Source: Candidatus Methanomethylophilaceae archaeon (GTDB taxonomy: Archaea; Thermoplasmatota; Thermoplasmata; Methanomassiliicoccales; Methanomethylophilaceae). From it: 13,680 nucleotides of DNA. The stretch is taken from assembly GCA_013329105.1 (NCBI GenBank), contig DUKW01000037.1:1-13680 (forward strand), in the 5' to 3' direction. A program made the position numbers and the translations under genes. Under the pieces are notes generated by a model. That model saw nothing but the letters and a program-made list of their open reading frames with translations. It did no database searches and had not been told where the DNA came from. Each line of letters opens with the position of its first letter. Positions within the stretch are counted from its first letter, which is position 1. This document shows positions 6,046 through 12,444 of this stretch, in pieces.

Positions 6046-7937
6046 CATGACCCTAGCACAGAGAGAATATGATCATGATAATGTACCACCATGCAGGATC
6101 TCAGGCACTTACCACAATGGGAACAGGACTCACTGACGATGAGCCCGCCATCAATGCCTATGGCCTTGCTAGGACAGCCTTTGGCACATATACCACACTC
6201 GGTGCACATCTGATAACGCAACAATGCCTTGATCGTTAAGGAGAAAAGCTCTTCTGCCAGCTCTTTGCTGGGGGCCACCACAGAAACCTGGCCTCCGGCG
6301 AAGATCTTTGCGCTCGCTCCCTTGTAACGCAGCAGCGCTATGCCGTATTCATCAGAATAACGAACATCACCTATGGTTCGCAACGAATACTGCATCATCG
6401 ACAGCTCACGCCTCGAAGGCATACTTAAGACGGCTTCGATGGAATACCCCCCGGCAGCACAGGGGGAGGCTCCCTTTAAAATCCTAAGGTTGAGTTCGCC
6501 AGGCTGTGGCCTCAAAGATATGTCCAATCCTTCAGTGAGCTTGATCATCTTGGGCGGCAGGGACTTCCATCTCCAGAAACCCATGTCTACATATTCCCTC
6601 GGCAACCCTCTAGACCTCGCCCATGAATGGAGATAGTCATTCCAGTGACGATACATCTCTGGATGAATATTTCTGGTACGCTCCCAGTCGCTTGCCAAGG
6701 ATGCGGGGCATAGGTAGCATCCTATACGGGCATATCCCATTTCATAAAGGGGATTGTAATCTGCTCCTCTTATCCATATGTAGCCCCATACCTCAGATGC
6801 ATTCCACGAGCGTATAGGGTTCATAACCGTCTGGTTTGGCACGAAGGGATTCCTGGCCACGAAACGGGTTTCGGAACGGGAAAATGATTCCAACGCCCGG
6901 TTGCCCTCAACGGTGATCGTGCCCTGAGGCGAGATCTTCGAGATGCCTTCTGTCAGCGGTCCAAGCTTGCAACTCTTACAGCACCAGCGAAAATCTTTAG
7001 CCGGCGGACCGAAGGCATCGACGTTCTCCCAGAATGAGTCGCCCGCCGAGAACTCATGCAGGATCAGACCTCTGCTGCCCGCAAAATGGTGTACGTATTC
7101 CACGGTTTCAGGAAACTCGATTCCTGTGTTCACGAAAAGAAGGTCTGGTTCATTCTCCAACGCTTTTTCTGCAAGCAAAAAAGATGCCAGCGAATCCTTA
7201 CCACCAGAAAAGGAGGCGGTGATCGCCTGCTTCTTCCCCTTTACGAAGGAACGGATGTCGCTTATCGCATTCATTTCAAGGAACATTAACCGCTCACGGT
7301 TGGCCTTAACGAAATCCTCCCTTCCCGAAGATGGACCTGCATCGAAAGATTCCCTAGCAACATCCTTTACCTTAAAGCCCCTCTCTGCCTTCACTATCAT
7401 GGATGACGGAGCCCTAGCCACTGCGGCGCAGATCATATTGCCGCTCACTAACACCAGCGGTTCGTTTTCACCGAAATCTCCCTCCACGGAGCGTATGATA
7501 TTCCCAGGAAACGTTCTCCCTTTGATATGGCCGCCAAGCTTATCGCAATGCAGCACGTTCTTCCTAGCATAAGGTAGTATCAATGAGGCCCCTGACCCCC
7601 TCAGTTCGATGAGATAGTCTCTGCTGAAGAGATCCCATCTCATCGTGGCCACTACTTCTCCACCGACCACTATCTCTTCCGCGCGATCCTCACCCGCCAC
7701 CTTGTTCAGGAAAATAGCCTTTCCCTGCAAAGGAATGTCAGTGCCAAAATGTCGAGCGAAGAGGGAGCGTACCAGCTGTTCATCGCCTTTCATAGCCGGC
7801 CTTATATCCCCGGGGCTGTTGACCTGAAACTTCCTGCCCTTGGAACCACATGCAGAGCATATATCCTGAAGAAGTAGAGTGCCGCAGCTGTCACACCATC
7901 TCAATGCGGTCTTGCCATGGCCACGTCTTTCAGGCAT
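6045..7937 (-). CDS. Zinc ribbon-PUA-PAPS reductase-ferredoxin fusion protein
   Basis: This 630-residue cytoplasmic protein has four modules. An N-terminal zinc ribbon has C15, C18, C27 and C30. A PUA-like domain lies at about 125-195 (GRTFPGNIIRSVEGDF, then a G-N-M-I-C-A-A-V-A strand). A PAPS-reductase/alpha-hydrolase domain at about 235-470 contains the pyrophosphate loop SGGKDS (244-249), CC-x2-C at 319-323 with the following KLGPL, and C407-x2-C410; this cysteine set matches APS-reductase-type 4Fe-4S ligands. A C-terminal two-cluster ferredoxin has cysteines 578, 581, 584, 588 and 605, 608, 611, 615. Such fusions are known from methanogens and relatives, but their reaction is not settled. 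The parts suggest ATP-dependent activation with electron supply, with PUA and zinc ribbon hinting at an RNA substrate, perhaps tRNA sulfur chemistry. A TATA box centred 25 bases upstream fits the ATG. Confidence 0.9.
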   Translation of the reverse strand: MPERRGHGKTALRWCDSCGTLLLQDICSACGSKGRKFQVNSPGDIRPAMKGDEQLVRSLFARHFGTDIPLQGKAIFLNKVAGEDRAEEIVVGGEVVATMRWDLFSRDYLIELRGSGASLILPYARKNVLHCDKLGGHIKGRTFPGNIIRSVEGDFGENEPLVLVSGNMICAAVARAPSSMIVKAERGFKVKDVARESFDAGPSSGREDFVKANRERLMFLEMNAISDIRSFVKGKKQAITASFSGGKDSLASFLLAEKALENEPDLLFVNTGIEFPETVEYVHHFAGSRGLILHEFSAGDSFWENVDAFGPPAKDFRWCCKSCKLGPLTEGISKISPQGTITVEGNRALESFSRSETRFVARNPFVPNQTVMNPIRSWNASEVWGYIWIRGADYNPLYEMGYARIGCYLCPASLASDWERTRNIHPEMYRHWNDYLHSWARSRGLPREYVDMGFWRWKSLPPKMIKLTEGLDISLRPQPGELNLRILKGASPCAAGGYSIEAVLSMPSRRELSMMQYSLRTIGDVRYSDEYGIALLRYKGASAKIFAGGQVSVVAPSKELAEELFSLTIKALLRYQMCTECGICAKGCPSKAIGIDGGLIVSESCSHCGKCLRSCMVVHYHDHILSVLGS

Positions 7938-7957
7938 TGTGCTTCGATGGGTTTTCC

Positions 7958-7991
7958 CTTATTTAGATTTTGAACCGTCATGATTTAATAT
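7958..7991. promoter_or_regulatory. Divergent promoters for the PAPS reductase-like and M50 genes
   Basis: Two TATA-like boxes lie in the gap. CTAAATAA on the minus strand (7959-7966) is centred 25.5 bases from the start of the PAPS reductase-like gene. TTTAATAT on the plus strand (7984-7991) is centred about 27.5 bases from the ATG at 8015, the preferred start of the M50 protease. Confidence 0.5.
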
Positions 7992-8014
7992 GAATGCGCT
8001 CTCTTGAGCTGCGA

Positions 8015-8647
8015 ATGTATGATCCTTACGACATGCCGTACCGAAGCAGTGGAATATCACGTGTGAGGTTCAGTGAACGTGAGCTGAGAGATATAGCCAT
8101 ATCGGTGGCCGTCCTTACATTGGCGTTCACACTGGTGTTCATACGCTGGTATCCGCTGTACAGTGACTTCGTCACGAACTTTTTGGTATGGCTGGGCATT
8201 TGTCTCGCAATAGTGCTCAGCGGTTTCGTCCTCCATGAGTTGGGACATAAATTTGCCGCCCAGCATTACGGCGCATGGGCAGAATACCGTATGTTCCCAC
8301 AAGGACTGATATTAGCATTGCTCATATCCTTACTGGGTGTGCTTTTTGCAGCCCCTGGGGCCGTATATATACGTGGAATGATAGATCGTCGCCAGAATGG
8401 TATAATAAGCCTTGCAGGACCAGGCGTAAACCTTATCATAGGCGCAGTCTCACTCCTGCTAGCTTTGACGCTTAGCGGTACGGCGGGTTTCGTTATGTAC
8501 ATGTTAGCCCGCATCAACCTGATCTTGGCGGTATTCAACCTCATACCGTTCCCCCCTCTGGATGGCTCGAAGATCCTGAAGTGGAATCCGCTAGTGTTCA
8601 CACTAGCATTTGTTTCAGGAATAGTTATGTTCCTACTGGCCTATTGA
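8015..8647 (+). CDS. M50 (site-2 protease) family membrane metalloprotease
   Basis: From the ATG at 8015 this is a 210-residue protein with about five to six membrane helices. The zinc motif HELGH is at residues 74-78 inside a membrane helix (SGFVLHELGHKFAAQ), and the third ligand aspartate is D183 in NLIPFPPLDGSK. A-G-P-G-V-N (134-139) is the usual conserved turn before the next helix. All three zinc ligands are present, so the enzyme should be active. It has no PDZ or CBS domain, as in compact archaeal members. Site-2 proteases cut membrane-bound regulators or stub peptides; no candidate substrate is adjacent. An in-frame ATG at 7994 would add seven residues, but the TATA spacing favours 8015. 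It converges on the GlcD-type gene with 49 bases between stop codons. Confidence 0.9.
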   Translation: MYDPYDMPYRSSGISRVRFSERELRDIAISVAVLTLAFTLVFIRWYPLYSDFVTNFLVWLGICLAIVLSGFVLHELGHKFAAQHYGAWAEYRMFPQGLILALLISLLGVLFAAPGAVYIRGMIDRRQNGIISLAGPGVNLIIGAVSLLLALTLSGTAGFVMYMLARINLILAVFNLIPFPPLDGSKILKWNPLVFTLAFVSGIVMFLLAY

Positions 8648-8696
8648 TTGTCAACACAACCGCTATCCCGGAAACACAGCGGAGAGGCATATCTTC

Positions 8697-10130
8697 TTAA
8701 CGTGGCTCACAGGGGTAACGGAGGCCGTACAATGACGATTCTCTCTCCCACTGGAAGAGTTTTCCAGGATTCAGGATATTGTAAGGATCCATGGCACGCT
8801 TGATCTCGGCCATAGTGGATATCGCCGTAGACCGTTCTCCCATGAAATCAGGGACTTTGGAAATACCCACCCCGTGCTCGCCGCTTACAGATCCGCCCAG
8901 TCTTATTGTGGTCTGGAATATTTCCCTCGCAGTCCTTTCCGCCGCTAGCCATTGTTCTCTGTCACGAGCATCGATCAACATCTTTGTGTGAAGATTGCCG
9001 TCAGCAGCATGGCCATAGGTTGCCAGAATGACACCGTGACGAGAGGATATCTCCTGGAACGCTTTAACCGCCACAGGTATCTTGCTTATCGGAAGAACCA
9101 TATCATCCGCGAGGGAGACAGAAGAATATCCTGGTCTGAGAGAAGATAACGCAGTCATGACCGATTTGCGACTTGAAGTCCAGGAGTTCATTACCTTACG
9201 GTCATGACTTAGCTCAACCTCTTGCGCACCGGCCTTCCTGGCCACACGCTCCACGGTGATCAGTTCCTTCTCCACCATTTCAGGCTCACCGTCCACTTCT
9301 ACCATACATAGTGCCATACAATCAGGCAGCGGGTTTCCCATAGCCTTGTTGACGGCATCGATGCTCACATTGTCCATCAACTCAAGGGAAGAAGGTATCA
9401 GAGGTTCGGCAATCAACGCCGCTACGAATTCGCCGGCTGTCTCCAGCTCATCGAAGGCCAAGAGGGCCATCGCCGAGGTTTTGGGTCTGGGTGTGATCCT
9501 TAGAATAACCTCAGTTATTATACCCAATGTACCCTCGCTGCCTACCATCAGTCTTGCCAATTGATATCCAGAGGAGTCTTTGAGTGTCCCGCTGCCCGCA
9601 TGGACGATATCCCCGTTAGCCTTGACGAATGTAAGACCGAGCACATAGTCTCTGGTGGCGCCATATTTGACCGCACGCATACCTGATGCGTTGAGGGCCA
9701 CCATCCCCCCTACCTGACATGCCTCACCACTGCCAGGACTGGGTGGGAAAAAGAAACCGTATGGCTCCAGGGCCCGGTTAAGGTCCTCATAGACGACGCC
9801 GGGCTGGACAACACAGAGCAGGTCTTCGACGCTGATACGCTCTATATGATTCATCCTGCTCATATCCATGACTATACCCCCTTTCAAAGGGATTGCCGAT
9901 CCGCAAAGCCCGGTACCAGAGCCACGCGGTGTCACAGGTATACGGTGCTCATAAGCAATGCACATAATTTCCGATACCTGCTTGACATCACGGGGCTGGA
10001 TTACCATATCAGCCTTCCCATGATAAATGGATGCGTCGAAGCTATAGGCGTAAGTGTACGCTTTGCTGGCTGAGAACCCCTTATCACCCACTATTGAAGA
10101 TATTCTGTCCACGATTTCCTGATCCATCAT
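8697..10130 (-). CDS. glcD: FAD-dependent 2-hydroxyacid oxidoreductase, GlcD/D-lactate dehydrogenase type
   Basis: This 477-residue protein is a flavoprotein of the VAO/PCMH family. The FAD pyrophosphate-binding segment PRGSGTGLCG lies at 68-77, with ALNASGMRAVKYG at 145-157 and LMVGSEGTLGIITE at 194-207. The FAD-oxidase C-terminal domain has YGHAADGNLH (372-381), SGEHGVG (416-422) and the closing D-P-Y-N-I-L-N-P-G-K-L-F (448-459). Members oxidise D-lactate, glycolate or related 2-hydroxyacids and pass electrons to a partner, often an Fe-S subunit (GlcF or HdrD-like). No such partner is adjacent, so substrate and acceptor remain open. The start at 10130 (MMDQE) is chosen because the TATA box is centred 27 bases upstream and homology begins after it; the 22 codons before it are open but unlike the family. 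The ATG at 10127 is nearly as good. Confidence 0.92.
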   Translation of the reverse strand: MMDQEIVDRISSIVGDKGFSASKAYTYAYSFDASIYHGKADMVIQPRDVKQVSEIMCIAYEHRIPVTPRGSGTGLCGSAIPLKGGIVMDMSRMNHIERISVEDLLCVVQPGVVYEDLNRALEPYGFFFPPSPGSGEACQVGGMVALNASGMRAVKYGATRDYVLGLTFVKANGDIVHAGSGTLKDSSGYQLARLMVGSEGTLGIITEVILRITPRPKTSAMALLAFDELETAGEFVAALIAEPLIPSSLELMDNVSIDAVNKAMGNPLPDCMALCMVEVDGEPEMVEKELITVERVARKAGAQEVELSHDRKVMNSWTSSRKSVMTALSSLRPGYSSVSLADDMVLPISKIPVAVKAFQEISSRHGVILATYGHAADGNLHTKMLIDARDREQWLAAERTAREIFQTTIRLGGSVSGEHGVGISKVPDFMGERSTAISTMAEIKRAMDPYNILNPGKLFQWERESSLYGLRYPCEPR

Positions 10131-10141
10131 CACCGCCACAA

Positions 10142-10174
10142 TCGATGAGACAGGATATATTGGTATCCTATCGA
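10142..10174 (-). promoter_or_regulatory. glcD promoter with overlapping inverted repeats (possible operator)
   Basis: The minus-strand TATA box AATATATCC (10153-10161) is centred about 27 bases from the start at 10130. It lies across AGGATA (10152-10157) and TATCCT (10164-10169), a perfect 6-base inverted repeat with a 6-base spacer. TCGAT (10142-10146) and ATCGA (10170-10174) form an outer repeat. A dimeric protein bound here would block the TATA box, suggesting repression. Confidence 0.45.
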
Positions 10175-10214
10175 CCAAAAGGGAAGCAAAAGGCATGAGG
10201 AAAGCGGGAAATGG

Positions 10215-10222
10215 TTTATTAA
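10215..10222 (+). promoter_or_regulatory. TATA box of adk
   Basis: TTTATTAA, centred about 25.5 bases before the ATG at 10244. It ends at the base before the more upstream ATG (10223), so it rules that start out for a transcript from this promoter. Confidence 0.6.
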
Positions 10223-10243
10223 ATGAATGACTATCGCCGCTCT

Positions 10244-10867
10244 ATGGATACAAAGATCGTGCTCCTTGGCCCTCCAGGCTCTGGAAAGGGCACCCAAGCA
10301 GAGAAAATGGAGGATGAGCTTGGACTCGTAAGACTGTCCACCGGCGACATTCTTCGTGAGGCGGTGCGCAACGAGACTGAACTCGGGAGGGAGGCAAAGG
10401 GGTTTATGGACAAGGGACAGCTGGTGCCAAATGACCTGGTGATAGATCTCATGAAAGAAAAGATCAGCCATCTGGATGATGGTTATATCCTTGACGGTTT
10501 TCCGAGAACCGTGGAGCAGGCAGAGGCGCTGGAGAGCATTGCGGAGATCGACCACGTCATAAACCTTGAAGTCGACGACGAAGAGTTGGTTAACCGCCTC
10601 ACCAAACGGCGTACATGCCCTAACTGCAATGCCGTATATCATCTCATATACAAACCCCCTAAGAAAGAGGGGGTATGCGATCGCTGCGGTGGGAAACTGT
10701 ATCAACGGAGCGACGACAGCGAAGAGACTGTACGCAACCGCCTCAAGGTGTACCGTGAGAATACCTACCCACTCATTGAATATTACAAGAAAAAAGGTGT
10801 CCTTCACAACATCGATGGTAAAGGTGATATAAAGGAGATTTTTGAGAACATCAGAGAACTCCTCTGA
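10244..10867 (+). CDS. adk: Adenylate kinase, zinc-LID type
   Basis: This 207-residue enzyme catalyses ATP + AMP = 2 ADP in the cytoplasm. The P-loop GPPGSGKGTQ is at 9-18, the AMP-binding segment LSTGDILREAV at 31-41, and DGFPRTVEQAEAL at 84-96. The LID carries four cysteines (C125, C128, C145, C148) for a structural zinc, with RRTCPNC and CDRCGGKLYQRSDD flanking it. It is of the long-LID bacterial and euryarchaeal type, not the trimeric archaeal AdkA type seen in Sulfolobus and Methanococcus. The ATG at 10244 gives the usual short N-terminus before the first strand and correct TATA spacing; the ATG at 10223 would add seven residues and abut the TATA box. A pyrimidine tract follows the stop, then a tRNA with its own promoter. 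Confidence 0.96.
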   Translation: MDTKIVLLGPPGSGKGTQAEKMEDELGLVRLSTGDILREAVRNETELGREAKGFMDKGQLVPNDLVIDLMKEKISHLDDGYILDGFPRTVEQAEALESIAEIDHVINLEVDDEELVNRLTKRRTCPNCNAVYHLIYKPPKKEGVCDRCGGKLYQRSDDSEETVRNRLKVYRENTYPLIEYYKKKGVLHNIDGKGDIKEIFENIRELL

Positions 10868-10870
10868 AAC

Positions 10871-10885
10871 CCTTTCCTTTCTTTT
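10871..10885 (+). terminator. Pyrimidine-rich terminator after adk
   Basis: CCTTTCCTTTCTTTT begins three bases after the adk stop. Archaeal RNA polymerase terminates on T-rich tracts without needing a hairpin, and a separate TATA box for the tRNA follows. Confidence 0.45.
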
Positions 10886-10900
10886 AAGTGAAGAGAAATT

Positions 10901-10908
10901 TTTAAAAG
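10901..10908 (+). promoter_or_regulatory. TATA box of tRNA-Gln
   Basis: TTTAAAAG, centred about 28 bases before the first base of the tRNA, in an AT-rich stretch. Confidence 0.6.
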
Positions 10909-10932
10909 GATTATCACTTACCGTGCTCAGAC

Positions 10933-11008
10933 AGCCCCGTAGTGTAGCGGTCAATCATGCGAGACTCTGGATCTTGCGACGGCAGTTCGAATCTGCCCGG
11001 GGCTACCA
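10933..11008 (+). tRNA. tRNA-Gln (anticodon CUG), CCA encoded
   Basis: A full cloverleaf can be drawn. The 7-base acceptor AGCCCCG (10933-10939) pairs with CGGGGCT (10998-11004); the discriminator is A and the CCA at 11006-11008 is encoded. The T arm is GGCAG-TTCGAAT-CTGCC (10981-10997). The anticodon arm is CGAGA (10960-10964) with TCTTG (10972-10976), including one G-U pair, and loop CTCTGGA with anticodon CTG at 10967-10969. The D stem is weak, with only three pairs. The variable loop is CGAC. No intron is present. Confidence 0.93.
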
Positions 11009-11017
11009 CTCTCTTTT
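11009..11017 (+). terminator. T-rich terminator of tRNA-Gln
   Basis: CTCTCTTTT follows the CCA end at once. Its last two bases fall inside the stop codon of the convergent PhoU-TrkA_C gene. Confidence 0.5.
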
Positions 11018-11591
11018 ATTCGTCCAGTCTCTCTTTTCCGCTGGCTAGGTCCACGAAGTACTCCTCCCCCTCCTCCGGACCTCTGGCAATGATCACATCA
11101 CCCTCTTCTATGCGCGTATTTTTGTCAGGACCAAAGATATATTTCTTTCCCCGTTTGATAGCGATAGCGAACATACCTGAGATACTGCTGAGCTTGACTT
11201 CGCCCAAAGTCTTTCCCACGAGATCCGAGCCAGGCAATACGATTGCACGGCATATGACCACATCTGAATCCCTCAGAGACAACTGCAGGACGGGATGCTG
11301 AGGTATGCCGCGTATGACCACGTCTGCAATAGAAGCGGCCGCATCGGCAATCTCCTCCATCGCCATCTGCAGACGCAAAACGACAATGGACCTCATGATG
11401 TCGCCGCCCTGAGACGCTTCCTCCATCACCATCTCCTGGATCTCGTCTCCCTTCTCATCCATCATCGCCTCCAGGAGCATCACCTCCTCTGCGATCTCGT
11501 TATTGTTATACAGCAGCGATGAGTATGCTAGGTCTATCATGAGTTCGGAAGTGTCCTTAAGTTCCAGGAGCATTTTTTCCAGTTCCTGCAT
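11016..11591 (-). CDS. PhoU-TrkA_C domain protein, second of a tandem pair
   Basis: This 191-residue cytoplasmic protein has an N-terminal helical PhoU-like domain (about 1-95: LKDTSELMIDLAYSSLLY, then acidic EIAEEVMLLEAMMDEKGDEI) and a C-terminal TrkA_C/RCK_C domain (about 110-175: DLVGKTLGEVKL, then ISGMFAIAIKRGKKYIFGPD and EEGDVIIARG). TrkA_C domains bind small ligands and control ion channels and transporters. It is a paralogue of the gene just upstream. The frame could start at a TTG at 11606, but the ATG at 11591 has the ribosome site GGAGGT (plus-strand 11597-11602) five bases away, within the last codons of the upstream gene. Only one base separates the upstream stop from this ATG, so the two are translationally coupled and probably made in equal amounts, perhaps as a heteromer acting on the divergent MgtE-like permease. 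Confidence 0.88.
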   Translation of the reverse strand: MQELEKMLLELKDTSELMIDLAYSSLLYNNNEIAEEVMLLEAMMDEKGDEIQEMVMEEASQGGDIMRSIVVLRLQMAMEEIADAAASIADVVIRGIPQHPVLQLSLRDSDVVICRAIVLPGSDLVGKTLGEVKLSSISGMFAIAIKRGKKYIFGPDKNTRIEEGDVIIARGPEEGEEYFVDLASGKERLDE

Positions 11592-11592
11592 C

Positions 11593-12207
11593 TCATACCT
11601 CCTCAAATGGCCAGGGCTTGCGGCCGCTGGTGAATTCTGTCAGGCGTTCATAACCATCCTTCGTCCCGCGCACTATAAGGGTATCGCGGGCCTTTAGCTT
11701 GGTCTCAGGCTCCGGGTCGTATATCCACCGCTGACGGCGTCTTATGGCTATGATACGCATGCCCGTCTCTGCCTCCACCGCCAACTCATCGATGGTATGA
11801 TTGACCATATCCGAATTCTCAGAGAGTGTGGTCATGCGGATCGTCTCTTCAGATTCTCTGAGCATGAAGGAAAGAAAAGGACGACGCTCGATATCCACGC
11901 TCTGCAATTTAACAAGGTCCCCAGCCGCATTGGAAATGGCCTCAGCAGCTGCGGCGACCTGCAGGAGTCCAGAGAGCTGGATGGCGTCTTCGCGCGTCCT
12001 GGCTGCTAAAAGCGCCTTGATCTTTATGGCGTAGTTGAGATTATCCATTTTCTCTTCCAGTTCAGATACCTCATGCGCTATGTCCTCGCTGTCGAACATC
12101 AAGGCCGCATATGCAAGGTCGACCATCACCTCAGATGTGTCTTTCATCTCCGTCAAGATCTCTCTGACACTGAGGTCTATAAAGGGTATTTCATCGGCAT
12201 CCTTCAA
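11593..12207 (-). CDS. PhoU-TrkA_C domain protein, first of a tandem pair
   Basis: This 204-residue protein repeats the design of its neighbour: PhoU-like helices (about 12-105: REILTEMKDTSEVMVDLAYA, then EDIAHEVSELEEKMDNL) and a TrkA_C domain (about 125-185: DMVNHTIDELAV, then TGMRIIAIRRRQRWIYDPEP and LKARDTLIVRG). It matches the archaeal COG3273 type (PhoU plus TrkA_C). Differences from the second copy include a longer N-terminus and a more basic ligand-domain loop (RRRQR), so the two may sense different ligands. The start codon is TTG at 12207. It is well supported by AGGAGG (plus-strand 12216-12221) with an eight-base spacer and a TATA box about 44 bases upstream; the next in-frame ATG (residue 21) would cut into the PhoU helix. 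Confidence 0.88.
   Translation of the reverse strand: MKDADEIPFIDLSVREILTEMKDTSEVMVDLAYAALMFDSEDIAHEVSELEEKMDNLNYAIKIKALLAARTREDAIQLSGLLQVAAAAEAISNAAGDLVKLQSVDIERRPFLSFMLRESEETIRMTTLSENSDMVNHTIDELAVEAETGMRIIAIRRRQRWIYDPEPETKLKARDTLIVRGTKDGYERLTEFTSGRKPWPFEEV
11597..11602 (-). promoter_or_regulatory. Shine-Dalgarno site that sets the start of the second PhoU-TrkA_C gene
   Basis: GGAGGT on the minus strand, with a five-base spacer to the ATG at 11591. It selects that ATG over the in-frame TTG at 11606, which lies upstream of the site. Confidence 0.8.
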
Positions 12208-12444
12208 GCCTTGCGCCTCCTAGAAAGAAGAATGTTCTGACTCCAGCTTTAATATCATCACGGTACGATTCGTCGCTGTCCGTAGTCAAGTCTGGTTCAC
12301 CGTACAGACCAAGGGGGGTCTGCTTTGTTCCATTGTCGTTTCCATATAAATCATTTACCGAAGAGCAGAAGACTGGCTCGATGACTCAAACATACATAAA
12401 TATGAGCGTTGTTTAGGGTTTCAGAGCGATATGAGGTGAGTTTC
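12208..12444. promoter_or_regulatory. Divergent control region between the PhoU-TrkA_C pair and the MgtE-like gene
   Basis: No gene lies in this stretch. For the minus operon it holds AGGAGG at 12216-12221 and a TATA box ATATTAAAGC at 12246-12255. For the plus gene there are two candidate TATA boxes, CATATAAA at 12343-12350 and ACATAAATA at about 12393-12401; the nearer predicts transcription from about 12423. GAGGTGA at 12433-12439 is a seven-base Shine-Dalgarno match. In the middle are GTCTG (12290-12294), CAGACC (12305-12310) and GGTCTG (12317-12322), described separately. Confidence 0.6.
12290..12322. repeat. Three inverted GTCTG/CAGACC half-sites
   Basis: CAGACC (12305-12310) forms a perfect six-base inverted repeat with GGTCTG (12317-12322, loop AAGGGG). 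Its first five bases also mirror GTCTG at 12290-12294. The sites lie upstream of both sets of promoters, so they look more like operator half-sites for a shared regulator than a transcribed hairpin. Confidence 0.5.

Noticed and set aside
6943..7572. Plus-strand open frame of 209 codons inside the PAPS reductase-like gene
   Set aside because: The composition (serine, proline and leucine rich) is typical of an antisense shadow; the opposite strand has clear catalytic motifs.
8660..8682. Possible hairpin CCGCT...AGCGG between the M50 and glcD stop codons
   Set aside because: A five-base stem with a 13-base loop and no T-tract is too weak to call a terminator.
10130..10954. Minus-strand open frame of 274 codons opposite adk
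   Set aside because: It is antisense to an unmistakable adenylate kinase, runs on into the adk-tRNA spacer and overlaps the tRNA, and shows no protein family features.
10962..10978. Alternative anticodon reading of the tRNA with stem AGACT and loop CTGGATC
   Set aside because: The opposing bases TTGCG do not pair; shifting by two gives a five-pair stem and a standard CTCTGGA loop with anticodon CTG.
12409..12444. TTG at 12409 as start of the MgtE-like gene
   Set aside because: It would precede the transcript start predicted from the nearer TATA box (about 12393-12401) and has no ribosome site, while the TTG at 12445 has a seven-base Shine-Dalgarno match at ideal spacing.
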